Origin: Lumbricus terrestris
Lineage: Eukaryota > Annelida > Clitellata > Crassiclitellata > Lumbricidae
DNA length: 64,000 nt
Assembly (NCBI GenBank): GCA_949752735.1
Contig: OX457036.1
Coordinates: forward strand, 83,502,505-83,566,504
Direction of reading: 5' to 3'
Shown one piece after another: positions 1 through 11,114 of the stretch. Under the pieces are notes generated by a model. That model did no database searches. It was not told where the DNA came from and saw only the letters and a list, made by a program, of their open reading frames with translations. Each line of letters begins with the position of its first letter. Position 1 is the first letter of the stretch. A program made the position numbers and the translations under genes.

Positions 1-50
1 GTCACCACAGGACAGCACAGCACCATGCGTTTCACTATCGCTCTATTCAG
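1..50 (+). CDS. RECK: RECK exon (window-truncated), end of CRD region
   Basis: The reading frame begins at base 2 and gives SPQDSTAPCVSLSLYS. This aligns to the human SPTDDLKNCIPLDTY segment that closes the frizzled-like region. The donor CAG|GTTAGA ends the exon in phase 1, which matches the next exon at 731. The 5' part of the exon is cut off by the window edge. Confidence 0.75.
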
Positions 51-3000
51 GTTAGAACCGGCAAGTACAACCACATCTTCGAATAGAAACTCCAGCAATA
101 ACAACAACAAAATGCAACATAGAGCAACATTAGTACAAAAACAATAGAAGCTCTAGTCATTGTTGGCCTAGTAGGTAAGTTTAATGACTGCTTTTAACTT
201 GGTTTGTCAGCCATTTTTATATTAATGTAAAATATTTTAGGTGCTTGTTTTTACCTTCTGTAAGAAGATATTAGATATTAGAAGATATTCCTCAAGGCCT
301 ATCCTGCTCCTCAAGACCTATCCTGCTGTTAGTTTAGTATGTGAGGTGCCCTTGTAACGGCATGGCTTTGTTACGGCGCCATAGAAATCGTCATTGTTAT
401 TATTAATATTAGAATTTTGTTATGTTATGCTCATAAATGATGACAAAAATTGTTTTGGTGTATTGGATGCTTAAAATAGCAATCATTACATATTGTTTTC
501 TTCAGTGCAGACTTTCTCGCAGTTATGGGGGTAGCGAATGGTGCGTAAGTGTGCGAAGTTCTAGAAAGATGACAGTATGAATACTTTCATACCTGTGTTG
601 TCACCAGTATGCGTGTTGCTGCTGTTGCATGAGTTTGTCAATTATTGTAACAATGTTGTTAGCATAGAAAAGTAAACATTTTAGTAATATCTTATTGATA
701 ATGATTTTTCATGTGGTCCAACAGCAGCAGGGGCCAAGAGAAGTTTAGAGCAAAGGAATCAAGTGTCAACTCCTTGCAATCCAAATCCTTGCAATGCCAG
801 CCAAATATGTGTCGTCAACTGGAGAAAATGCTCTCCTCAGATGGCTCTTGGAAGCTGCCAGCCATTCGTCTGCCAACCTGGTTGGTGAACAACTTTATAC
901 GACCTGATTTCTAATGTACAATAATCACTGCAATTGAAATTTTTTAATTGTAATGAGACATTATTTTATATAGCACTTCTTTAAGAGAAAATTCTCGGAA
1001 GTGCACACAACATTGACATGTTTGATGACCCAATGTTGCCAAATGGAACGTTGAGCCTTTTTTATTGCACATTTTATTTCTGAGCTCTTGTTTCGAATTT
1101 TAGTACAACTGACGATTTCTTTTAGTCATGCAGCCAATATTCCACACAATTGCCCATGTGAAGAACTTCAGCAAAGATGTCTAGTAAATTCAACTCAGTT
1201 CAGTTCAATTAGTTCATTCACCTTTGACTGGTAATGGTGAATTATAATTGGGCCATTATCCTATCCAATGTCCTAGTCCTCTTCTTGATATAGCAGAATC
1301 TCTGACTACAGAAATTATTTTGGATGGTTTGTCTGACCCTTGTTTGCATTAACTGAGTTTAAGAGCTATACTATTGTCTTGTTGTAGGTTGTCCTTTGGG
1401 AGAGGCTGTCACCCAGATCATTCCTCAGAACACTTACATCCGGGTTCCAGATGCACCCAACATAGACTGCTACCGTGCGTGCTGGTGCAGTCGCAATGGT
1501 CTGATTCACCGCTGCAACCAGTTAAAATGTGTTGGTGAGGAACAGTGCATCATGGCTTCAGGAATGATTCAAAGTAAGATTATCCGCTCTAATCTAATCT
1601 ATTTGATTATGTAGCACCTATATGATTAAGCACAAGAGTTAAATAGGTGCTTGCATCAAGGAAGCCTTAGTCAATATTCATTATCCATTGGAGCGTTTCG
1701 AAACTTTTATGCTTTGGTTTTATAACTTATAATTATGTCATATTGTGAAATTTAAATATGGATAACCTAAGTGCCTCTGTTCCTAAAGCATTTGTATGGA
1801 TGTCCTTGATTCTGGAGAACGTCGATAATGGCTTTTTAGTTTTTCTTATGTTTTGCGCATTGGTTTACAACTTATGTTGAAAATCTGTCTAACCTAAAGT
1901 ACCTATGGGTACCTTCAGGTATTTTTATGAATGCTTTTGATGCTGTGCAAAACAATGCCTGAGGTTACTGTAGAGATAGGATTGAGATCAGATTCTGATA
2001 AGAGTTGTCGTTGGACGAGTGTTTAATGCATACATGCCCAGATTGTGTTGACAATTTCCAGAGTAGGAAAAGTTTACCTTTAGACTTTTACTTTTCCCTA
2101 AAATAATCATGTGATCAAATATGATGTATTTATAGACCTGTATCATCTCTGAATCCCAAAAAATCATGCAGATTTATATTTCTTTTGAGTATACTTGTTA
2201 AACTGAGGTTGATGTCAACAGCCTATATTACATCATAGTGTTTGCCTAGCAATTGTGCTATTTCGTTAAATACTTGGACTATAGTTCTACTTGAGCTCTA
2301 TTAGACCTCTTCTTATTAGTGTGATTTGTTTAGAAATTTCTTATGACAGCCATTTGCGGCTTCATTGTAAGGTCTATTAATGTCCACTTGTGAGTTCTTA
2401 AGTGCTTTTAAGATGTACTTTGAAGAAGGGATTATATTAATTGCTTAGATACACACATGGGGCGCGGTGTGTAGTGTTGGCGTCGTCGCCTTGAAGCCGG
2501 AACGTTCGAATCCACCTCAAGTCGCCGCGTAGGGACCTTGGGCAAGTCTTTCACTCGCAATTGCTCAGTGCTTTGGCGTGAAACTCCGATGCAGTGTCCG
2601 CTCTGCAGTCGGGAGCGCCTCTGAGTAGTGAGCTTGAAAGGGCGCTATAACAAGTGCACATACAAACAATACATGATATTACATTCTAGTGTATATTTTA
2701 TATGCATTCATGCATAAATACATGCATACACAAATATGTGCATTCTTACATACAAGCATATATATATATATACAATTATACATACAGGAATACATGCCTA
2801 CATAATTATAAGCATATTTACACTCATGGATTCATACAAATATACATGCACACAGTCATACATATGTACATGCATGATGCATACATGCTTGCATGCATGT
2901 AGACATAAATGTATACGTATACGATTATGTGTAAGTGAACAACGTTTTAGCGCAGACAGTTCCCACAGTTAGCAGGGAGATTAATGTCTACGTGTTGCAT

Positions 3001-6000
3001 GCTTTTATTGGGAAGACCTCCTTCTCCTCCTGTGGTCTGATGATGATATGCTATGGAGCCTATCAAGTGGAGAGCTAATATCAACAGAATGGAAAAAGGG
3101 TGTAAGTGAAAAACAGGGGAAATTGAATCTGCACAGGTTGCAACGAAGGTGGAGGAGGAGGAGGAGACTCTGAATGGCATCTGTAAACAATAGAGTCAAG
3201 AATGCCATTTGTTCTGGATTTCTTCATGCTCCTCTGGAATGCGACTTAACTCATTGGCTGTTGTGTGAGGTAATGGATCCGTGTTCTGTGATTGGCTGCG
3301 ATTTTGATAATCTAGGTCATAGATTCGTGTTCTGTGATTGGCTGTGATTTTGATAATTTAGGTCATGGTTCGTGTACTGTGATTGGCTGTGATTTCGATA
3401 ATCTAGGTCATAGATTCGTGTTCTGTGATTGGCTGTGATTTTGATAATCTAGGTCATGGATCCATGTTCTGTGATTGGGTGTGATTTTGATAATCTAGGT
3501 CATGGATTCGTGTTCTGTGATTGGCTGTGATTGTGATAATCTAGGTCATGGATTCATGTTCTGTGATTGGCTGTGATTCTGATATTCTAGGTCATGGGTT
3601 TGTGTTCCGTGATTCGGTATGATTTAATAATTTAGGTCATGGGTCAGTCTTCAACCGTAGCTGTAACCGCTGTGCCTGCCATTCGGGTCAAGTTGTCTGC
3701 ACCAATCGCCTTTGTGTTGCGACAGCACAAAGCCTGACCAGCAGCCAGAAGACCAACACCCAGAGAGGTATCTTCTTCACTCCAATCAACTACATAATAT
3801 GCGCTTGTTACTCGATTTCTGGAAGGGAGCTGTATCATTTTGTGTTACATTACATTTCTCTGGCAGCCCAGGCTCAAGCACAGATAATGAGGCCTGCTGA
3901 AAACGCTCAAGAAATTGTCTTACATTGCATTGCGGTACTTTTCATTGTATAGTACAGCAAGTTCTGCATTGTATGTTGTAATATGTCATAGAACGGTCTA
4001 GCAATTAAATTACCGGCCATGATTCTTTGTGTTCTTATGTTGAAAATTGAGTATTGATGTTGTGTTCCATTATGTAATTTGCAAGGTGCTATAAATTTGT
4101 AGTTACATTACGTTACATTGATGCCATTCATTCTCATGTCACTAGACAATGATTCGTGTTGATTGATTAAGTTTGTAAGCTTTTAACTGCTTCCAAATGA
4201 GCAAGTGGTTTTGTCTTCAACTGTGGATCTAGTTTTACCATGTGGATGTCTGAACGAGTACCAACAAGTCTGTGGTAGCAACGGTCGTACCTACCCAAGT
4301 TTTTGCCTCGCCAGGTGAGTTTCACTTTGACGCTATAACAGATGCTATGTTGCCAGTCGGTTTCTTCATTAATAATTTGGCTGAATTTAAGTCAGGGGTG
4401 TCAAAGAACCAACCTGTGGACGAATGTTTTTGTGGCCAGGGGCACCTGGAATAAAGGTGACTGGGATGTTTGTGACGGATCAGTGATCATGAAGATCAAA
4501 ATTAAGATTTTATTTGCCTAATTTGAATGTGTGTACTGTGTGTGCTAAAGGATCCTACCACTTTCTTTAGCCTTAGGCACCCTTGTCACTAAGATCCAAT
4601 ACTTGCTAGAAAATATTACTGCTGGCCCACCATTTAAAAACTTTTGACACCTCCAATTTAAATTCTCTGGTTGATCAATCCTGAAGCATTTGTTTTGATC
4701 CTCGTTTTTACGAATTCTTCTGTTGACCTTTTAATTCCACAGCAAAACTTTTTGCAGATGAGAAGTTTTTCATTTCAAACACATACAGACTTGCATAATA
4801 ATCCTAAACTTGAATACCTTTTACTTAAAAAACTGCTTTTAAAATTATTTGAATTTAACAATGGGCAGCATGATCATATTTTCTAAACATCTGAAACACA
4901 GAAATCACACTGATCATGATTCATTTTTCAACAATGCCTCTTAGTAGACGCGATATGCTGTATTAAAGTTTCTTGCGTGCAATCAGTTTAGAGAACTGTA
5001 TTATTCCTGTTGCCGTTTTGACAATGACAATATCTGATTAAGTCAGTATATATAAGTAAGTATTTTCTTCATTACTCCATTTGCAAACACACAATGAGAC
5101 ATAAACATCACTACAATACATCGATGTTATAATATTATTGGTAATAAAACGTACAAATTAAATCACAAGTTGAAAAAATGACTAAAACATGATTTTCTTA
5201 TTTGAAATTGATTCTCAGATGTGCTGGACTGAACGCGACTCTCATTCGCAGTGGTTCGTGTCTGTCTCCGAATCTTTGCACGAGGCATTCCTGTTCATCT
5301 GACGAGAGGTTGGTCAGCCATTGTCTTCTGGCTTTTGTTGTCAGAAACTGATGGATGCTCTTAAACATTGAATATTCTGGCATGATAATTCTTTTTCTAT
5401 TTTTTCAATGATTATAATAATAAAAATAATCTTCGTTTATTTTCAAACTGACACAATGCAGAGCAGCAGAATGACTATTATTCATGGTTTGACGGATGAT
5501 CAGAAGTTTTTGCAGAATCAAATTTAACTGTCGGCAGCCAACATTGTCATCCATCATTGTCAACAACTCATTTTACCACTTGGGATGGTAGTGGACAGCG
5601 ATCATGTGTCCATGCGCTCTTGGTGCCAGAGTATTTACCATTACCCTAAACCCCTTCCCTATCGTGCCGGAAGAAGATCCAGATGTAAACCTAAAGCATA
5701 TAATTGCTAGAATGCATTTTACAGTGTTTGTAGTTTTAGAGTATCCGTCAGAAATTGATTTTGGAATGGCACCTTCATCAGCAAATTTCATCCTCACTAA
5801 AATGACATTATTTTGAGTATTTTGAGTATTTCGAGTCACGGCCACCACATATGATGTCCGAATTATGTTTTAAAATGCATTATGCACTCAATCAGATCAT
5901 GGAGTCATCCGCCAGTGCTTTTTGTCTTGCTACCTGTCAACGGAACTGAGCCAACTTCCTCCAATGTTTATCTGATTCTTGATTTCTCTTTCTGATTTCA

Positions 6001-8205
6001 TGATCGGCATCAAAACTCACAGATGTATTTTATCGCAACCTTAAAACTATCCTTTTCAGCTGAGGTTGGGTCGGGAGTGCTCCTGAGTAGTAATATTGAA
6101 TGGGCACTATATAAATCTTCATAGTAATGAATATATAATTATATATATATATAAAATGTATATATATGCATCAGGCTTTGTACTTTGTAGATGTGTGACC
6201 AAGAGACAGACATGTCTTGGTCTACATGTCACTGACTGCAAACAGTATGAATGTGGTGAGTACCTGCAATTCATCTTTCACTGCTCTCAGGCACGGTTCT
6301 TGTCTGTGAAAATATCTAAAGCAGATGTTTCTTGTTCTGTTCACCTTTCCCTCATCGTATGCCAACCAGTTTCATGGATTGCATACTAAATTAGTAGTTT
6401 CAATTGGACTTAAATAGAATTTTGACTTTGCTGTCAAATAAATAAATAAGTAAGTGAGCAGCGTGTAACATTTGTGTAATTGCGTCTGACAAGTACTTGT
6501 GCATTGATATTTCTTAGCTGCAGTAACTTTTGTCTAAGTTGTGGATAATTAAAGTAATTTTGCTTCATTTGATCATCTTTGTTTTACGTATGGCCATCCC
6601 AGTTGTCACTATGATTTATATTGATTTTATTTGAGTTTTTGTGAACCAGTCTTGACAGCAGTTACTAAGTTTTGGTGGACTTGAACTATTGAGTGAATGG
6701 CTGTAATGTGATTCTGATTTTGTCTCTGGTCTGTGATTTTGGATGATGATTGCCACAGTAATATGAAAAAGAAGCTAATCAAATACTGTTGAATTATTTT
6801 CTGTTGAATTCTTTAATGATTCATGGTTCTAATGATTTACCTGATTAGATTAGAAAATTTACCTTCAAAATCTCTAATCAACGTTCAGTTATAACCGTGA
6901 TGTTGATAGCAAAACAATGTTTAGAATCGTTTTATTGGGTTTGTATAATTATTTTCTTGTACATCCATTATGTGTGTGTTCTTAATTGCAGTGAAGCTAA
7001 AGAGTAAATGTGACCTAAGTGAGTCACCTGTCTGTGACGTCAGTGGGAGGGATGTTCCGGGCATCTGCCAGCTGCTGCTATGGAAACGTACACTTGCCTA
7101 CAGAGGAGGCTGTCTGGTAGGGTCAGCTCAGGCTCCTGTATTGAGGAATAGGTTAATGTAATTAATTAGTGTCGTCTAACGTAATGATTTAAGTGGTGTA
7201 GAAAAGCGGTTATGTGGGCAAGATAAAAGCTCTGCTTGATCGACTTAACCTCATTTGTCCTCATCAGCCTTCTTCTTCTCGTCAATTTTCTCGTCACCAT
7301 CTTCGTCCTTCTTTTTGTCATCCTCACCCTCCTCGTGTACCTTGTCTTGTTCATCCTCCTCATTTTCCTTGTTATCCTCACCATCATTGCTGTTTTTTTA
7401 TCCTCATCATTGCCTTCTTGTCTATCTTGTCCTCATCATTTTTGTTGTTGTTTTCCTCCGGATCAACGGTACTTCTCATCGTCCTTTAAGTCTCTATGAC
7501 AGTCAGGCAGAAGATGACTCAATGCACTTAAACATAAAACAGTTTATAAGCATTCTAGCCACAATTAAAGATTATGGTCTTATTTTTACTAATAATGCCT
7601 AGATCAGCTTGAAGATATTGTGGTTCGTTGCAAATCTTTTCAGTCATTCTGTCAGAAGAGCGGACCGGTCTGTGGCATCGACGCAGACAATTATGCGAAT
7701 GAATGTCTTGCTTGGGCGGCTGGGGTGCTGGCCGATTATGCTGGACCTTGCCGAGCTGCTGGAGGACAATACCAAGGTAAGTGCATTGCCTGCATCTCTC
7801 CCCTGTTCCCGAGTTTCTGCTCATCTACCTGGAAATTTTCTTAAGTTTATTCATTTGAGTGACCAATGTTCTCTCGTTGGTTGATTGATTGATCGATTGA
7901 TTGATTGATTGACTGACATTTGATGTTTTGATAATTTGATTGATTAAGCATTTAAAACAGGCCACAGACAAATAAATTATTATTTTACTTGTATAACAAG
8001 GAAAAAGTAAACAATGTTTAGCAATGCACAGCAATAGGACCTCATCAAGTTAGCGTTCTTTCTCCTACATCAACTATACTCTTGGAATTATCTTCCATTA
8101 ACCCTCTTACCCCGAATGGCCGCTATAGCGGCTTGGTGGTCTTTGACAAATACCCGTAAGGCCGCTATAGAGGTTTCAACATATAAACCGTATCCCCGTA
8201 AGGCC

Positions 8206-8256
<51 letters not shown>

Positions 8257-9769
8257 CCATTATATATATATATATATTATAATATATATATATAATATAT
8301 ATATATTATATATATTATATATAATATATATAATATATATATAATATATATATTATATATATAATATATATATACATTATATATATATCTAATATATATA
8401 TAATATATATATAATATGTATATATATTATATATATATATTATATATATTATATTATATATATAATATATACATATTATATATATAATACCCAGTGGTTA
8501 TCTCTACTCTCACATTTATATATAATATATATATATAATATATATATATTATATATATTTTATATATTTATATTATATATTATATATATATTATATATAT
8601 ATATATTATATATATAAAATATATATTATATATATATATTATATATATATTATGTATATATTATATATACAGGGCCATCGGGTGGGCGTTCCGCTTGCTG
8701 GGGGGCTATCGGGGTAAGAGGGTTAATTATAATTATAAGTAATATTTTGTGTAATTCAGTTCAAAATCCTTTGTTTTGCTGTTTTTGATTAATTGAGTGA
8801 TTGGTGTAATTTTAGATGGTATGGTGGCAGCGTCTTCATGTCCCAACGTAACTTGTTCTAACCGTCATTTATCGAATTGCCAGCCGATTGTACCACCTGG
8901 TGCATGCTGCCCCATCTATGGTAAATTCATGTTCAGTAGTAACACCAGTTTTAAGAATGGTTCTATTTAAAAATTCATTATAAAAAAGTTACAGTAATGA
9001 TCAGAGAATGGGGCGGATGAATGAAATTGCTAATTGGTTAGAATTGGGATTAATTTATCTAATTGATTAGCTTATTGATTATAATCTAATCAATTATTAG
9101 TTGCCCACCTTTGGTAATAACACTAGTAATAATGCCAAGGATAATAATATTATAATATTTAAAGTAAGCAATTAATAATGAAAGACTAACTTATCAGCTA
9201 TGCTTTGATTGCATTGTCGGTTCCCGGACAATTCGTCCCCGGACAATTCGTCCCGGACAATTCGTCCCGGACAATTCGTCCCCGGACAATTCGGACCGGA
9301 CAATTCGTCCCGGACAATTCGTCCCCGGACAATTCGTCCCGGACAATTCGTCCCCGGACAATTCGTCCCGGACACCATTACCGTATACAGATGTCGACCG
9401 GAGATACTGCTGCGCATTAAAATTCAATTCGAAATTGAAAATTATTTCATTGTTCTCAAAGCAAATGTAGGCCTAAACATAATATAACACGTTACCTCAC
9501 TTGGCTATGACATTAAAGGTATATTTGGAAAGCAATAGGTTGGCCTACTCCAGAATGGACAAGTCACGCATAGACTGAGGCTAAAGTAGGCTATAGCCGG
9601 TCCGAATTGTCCAGGACGAATTGTCCGGGACGAATTGTCCGGGACGAATTGTCCGGGGACGAATTGTCCGGACACCGCATTGTCTACCAGATAGAAACTA
9701 AGTATATAAAACAGGAATAATGTTGAGTTTCATTCGCGTCTTATTGCCAAGAGTATTACTCGAGTTTTC

Positions 9770-9834
<65 letters not shown>

Positions 9835-9892
9835 GTGGCGGTGGTGGTGGTGGTGGTGGTGGTGGTGATGGTGGTGATGGTGGTGGTGGTGG

Positions 9893-9975
<83 letters not shown>

Positions 9976-10734
9976 TTGATGGTGGTGATGTTTCAGCTGG
10001 TGAGATCCGTCTGCTGATCAGTCCATCGTCACTGGAGTCTGCATCAGCTGCTATGCCAGGCGGTGTCATCACAGTCTCAGATGTCTTAGAGACATTGAGG
10101 CTGCACATCAAAGTCTTGCATTGTGAAGTCTTTGGCTACGTGAGCATCGAAGGTGACATGACGTTGCTTCTCATGCCAATTGTCGACTCTCCCACGCTAT
10201 TGCAGGTCAGCATCTGATCATAATCTGAACCTTTGTGATGTACAATGTACATGGACCAATTTGGTCTTTTGATTTGCTGACCCATATCTGCCTGTGATGG
10301 TCTTCCTGCACATATTCATGATGCTGGAAGCCTTCATGTTTGCAAACACTTTAAAGTGTACTTACTCTGCTTAGTAACACCTGGCATTTTATTATTACAA
10401 AGTTGTCATTTGACACAAAATGACATTGAAGGCTATGTAAGCATTTTGGTTGTAATGCAATACATTTCCAAAGGCTATGTTTTCCTTTTGTATTTCCTGT
10501 TTCTCAGGGAATATGATTTGGAAAGCGAGTGCTCAAGACAACAGTATAATAATATAATATATAATAATATAATAATATGGTGCCCGGCTGATGCGAGCAT
10601 TAACAGATTCCCTAACATGGTTCATGTGTATAACTTTGAGCAAGTCGTTAATGCTCAACTGCTGATTGCCAGCAGCTGATGCTTAGTGATTAAGTGATTA
10701 GGACCTTTTACGGGTGATAATACTACTACTACTA

Positions 10735-10792
<58 letters not shown>

Positions 10793-11114
10793 CACTACCA
10801 CTACCACTGCCACTACCACTACTACTACTAATAAAAATAATAATAAGGCATAGTATGGTTATAATAAATTGTAGATTGAAGCCTGCATGGTTGAGACTGA
10901 GCGTCTGGCGTACCTTCTCGGCTCATCAAATCCAACGCTGACAACCTACCTGTCTCTGTCTTTCTTCATATCGGCCGATGTCCGAACGTGTCAAGCGAAT
11001 CCTGTGACGGTTGACAGCCTTCGATCTTTCTCTGGCCAAATGCGTTGCTTGTCGATGCTTTTAGTCACCGTCGTCTCAATGATTTTCTGGAGTTCGTTCC
11101 TCGAATGCCGATGA
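1..11114 (+). CDS. RECK: RECK orthologue, C-terminal half, 12 exons (gene overview)
   Basis: RECK is a GPI-anchored, cysteine-rich cell-surface glycoprotein. In vertebrates it restrains matrix metalloproteinases and acts as a Wnt7 co-receptor with GPR124. The exons seen here are 1-50, 731-880, 1388-1573, 3636-3767, 4233-4314, 5219-5308, 6191-6255, 6992-7116, 7644-7776, 8816-8920, 9997-10205 and 10875-11114. All join in phase with GT-AG introns into about 521 residues. Colinear landmarks remembered from human RECK are TPCNPNPC, an SHG motif split by an intron, VCGSNGRTYPS (Kazal 1), PVCD (Kazal 2), PVCG (Kazal 3), PPGACCP, CEVFGYVSIE and LQIEAC, and then a hydrophobic GPI-signal tail. The N-terminal cysteine-knot repeats lie 5' of the window. 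The assignment rests on remembered family sequence, but the colinearity over 500 residues makes it very secure. Confidence 0.95.
731..880 (+). CDS. RECK: RECK exon, CNPNPC module
   Basis: Encodes TPCNPNPCNASQICVVN and then a second cysteine cluster ending VCQPG. This matches the human THPCNPNPC to YFCVQGC module. Three CAG trinucleotides (722-730) stand directly before the exon, so three 3' splice sites spaced 3 nt apart are possible and all keep the frame. The donor is CCTG|GTTGGT, phase 1. Confidence 0.9.
1388..1573 (+). CDS. RECK: RECK exon, cysteine module before Kazal 1
   Basis: The acceptor is TTGTAG|GT. It encodes GCPLGEAVTQIIPQNTYIRV, then CYRACWCSRNGLI and CNQLKC, matching the human GCKLGEAS, CYKICSCGQSGLL and CMEMHC blocks. 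It ends at CAAA|GTAAGA in phase 1. The split codon is the Ser of the conserved SHG motif. Confidence 0.93.
2456..2672 (+). mobile_element. tRNA-derived SINE, copy 1
   Basis: Contains a Pol III B box (GTTCGAATCC at about 2506) preceded by an A-box-like stretch. A shared body follows (CACCTCAAG, CGCCGCG, GTGAAACTCCGA, CAGTGTCCGC, GAGCTTGAA, GGGCGCTAT). The same order of blocks appears on the minus strand at 63072-63300, which shows this is a family. It lies in a RECK intron. Confidence 0.75.
3270..3645 (+). repeat. 46-bp minisatellite carrying the RECK 3' splice site
   Basis: About eight tandem 46-bp units run up to and into the exon at 3636. Each contains TGTGATTGGCTGTGATT and then GATAATCTAGGTCATGG. 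In the last unit the same place reads AATAATTTAG|GTCATGG and is the actual RECK acceptor, with the first exon bases included. The other units therefore carry near-perfect decoy acceptors. Confidence 0.85.
3636..3767 (+). CDS. RECK: RECK exon, CNxCxC module (acceptor inside a minisatellite)
   Basis: Encodes (S)HGSVFNRSCNRCACHSGQ, VVCTNRLC and then a Ser/Thr/Gln-rich linker. Human has SHGTSFSIDCNVCSC and VCSTRLC. The 3' splice site TAATTTAG|GTCATGG is the last repeat unit of the 46-bp tandem array at 3270-3645. The donor is CAGAGAG|GTATCT, phase 1. Confidence 0.9.
4233..4314 (+). CDS. RECK: RECK exon, first half of Kazal 1
   Basis: Encodes VLPCGCLNEYQQVCGSNGRT and YPSFCLAR, the classic Kazal signature CxxxYxxVCGSNGRTY. 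The donor is GCCAG|GTGAGT, phase 2. The preferred acceptor is ATCTAG at 4230-4232. An acceptor at 4204-4205 is also in phase and would add nine residues. The shorter form gives the spacing closest to human. Confidence 0.88.
5219..5308 (+). CDS. RECK: RECK exon, second half of Kazal 1 and linker
   Basis: The acceptor is TTCTCAG|A. It encodes CAGLNATLIRSGSC and then LSPNLCTRHSCSSDE, the equivalent of human CVGLQDHQFEFGSC followed by the CNPNPC linker. The donor GAG AG|GTTGGT ends it in phase 2. Confidence 0.88.
6055..6120 (+). mobile_element. SINE 3'-end fragment
   Basis: The sequence GTCGGGAGTGCTCCTGAGTA and then GGGCACTATATAAATC resembles the 3' half of the SINE at 2456 (GTCGGGAGCGCCTCTGAGTA, GGGCGCTATAA). 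Only the tail half is present. Confidence 0.5.
6191..6255 (+). CDS. RECK: RECK exon, linker before Kazal 2
   Basis: A 65-bp exon encoding (R)CVTKRQTCLGLHVTDC and KQYEC, aligning to human RCIPKPQVCLTTF and GCSQYECV. The acceptor is TTTGTAG|A and the donor is TGTG|GTGAGT. Phases 2 and 1 match both neighbours. Confidence 0.9.
6992..7116 (+). CDS. RECK: RECK exon, Kazal 2
   Basis: Encodes (V)KLKSKCDLSESPVCDVS and then ICQLLLWKRTLAYRGGCL, matching human RQLACDQVQDPVCDT and LCTLYQRGKSLSYKGPC. The acceptor is AATTGCAG|TG and the donor is CTG|GTAGGG, phase 0. Confidence 0.92.
7644..7776 (+). CDS. RECK: RECK exon, Kazal 3
   Basis: Encodes SFCQKSGPVCGIDADNYANE and then CLAWAAGVLADYAGPCRAAG, aligning to human FCRATEPVCGHNGETYSSVC and the DYYGDCQAVG block. 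The acceptor is CTTTTCAG and the donor is CAAG|GTAAGT, phase 1. Confidence 0.94.
8102..8722. mobile_element. piggyBac-like MITE with AT-repeat core
   Basis: Perfect 14-bp terminal inverted repeats, CCCTCTTACCCCGA and TCGGGGTAAGAGGG, are flanked on both sides by TTAA (8098-8101 and 8723-8726). TTAA duplication and a CCCT start are typical of piggyBac-type elements. There is no coding capacity. The core is about 450 bp of TA-rich simple repeat. It lies in a RECK intron. Confidence 0.8.
8816..8920 (+). CDS. RECK: RECK exon, PPGACCP module
   Basis: Encodes DGMVAASSCPNVTCSNRHLS and then NCQPIVPPGACCPIY, equivalent to human CASVKCPSL and CKPIIPPGACCPLC. The acceptor is AATTTTAG|AT and the donor is TATG|GTAAAT, phase 1. 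The exon starts 90 bp after the end of a piggyBac-like MITE. Confidence 0.94.
9219..9676. mobile_element. Foldback-like element with repeat-built terminal arms
   Basis: The left arm (9222-9375) is about ten tandem units of GGACAATTCGTCCC or GGACAATTCGTCCCC. The right arm (9600-9672) is the same motif inverted (GGACGAATTGTCC). The element is bounded by an 8-bp direct duplication GCATTGTC at 9211-9218 and 9677-9684. The centre is non-coding. The superfamily is not certain. Confidence 0.75.
9771..9990 (+). repeat. (GAT)n/(GGT)n tract abutting a RECK acceptor
   Basis: Two long GAT runs are separated by a GGT block. The tract ends six bases before the AG of the exon at 9997. The frame through the tract is open and continuous with the RECK exon; read that way it would encode poly-Asp/poly-Gly. 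Confidence 0.9.
9997..10205 (+). CDS. RECK: RECK exon, C-terminal FGYVSIE domain
   Basis: Encodes AGEIRLLISPSSLESASAAM, then TVSDVLETLRLHI and HCEVFGYVSIEGDMTLLLMP, matching human AGMLRVLFDKEKL, TVLEILQKIRMHV and QCDVFGYLSIESEIVILIIP. The acceptor GTTTCAG|CT directly follows about 220 bp of (GAT)n/(GGT)n. The donor is CAG|GTCAGC, phase 0. Confidence 0.95.
10720..10832 (+). repeat. (ACT)n microsatellite
   Basis: A nearly uninterrupted trinucleotide ACT run with a few ACC interruptions, in the last RECK intron, about 40 bp before the terminal exon. Confidence 0.9.
10875..11114 (+). CDS. RECK: RECK terminal exon with GPI-attachment signal
   Basis: The acceptor AATTGTAG|ATT gives IEACMVETERLAYLLGSSNP and then TLTTYLSLSFFISADV (human IEACNKEAEKIESLINSDSP). 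It ends in a hydrophobic segment, CLSMLLVTVVSMIFWSSF, before LECR and TGA. A C-terminal hydrophobic tail without a cytoplasmic domain is what a GPI signal requires. The omega site cannot be fixed by eye. Confidence 0.95.
   Translation: MEACMVETERLAYLLGSSNPTLTTYLSLSFFISADVRTCQANPVTVDSLRSFSGQMRCLSMLLVTVVSMIFWSSFLECR

Noticed and set aside
503..540. Possible extra RECK exon (acceptor TTCTTCAG, donor GTGCGTAAGT)
   Set aside because: The exons ending at 50 and starting at 731 already join in phase, and the protein aligns to human RECK without a gap there.
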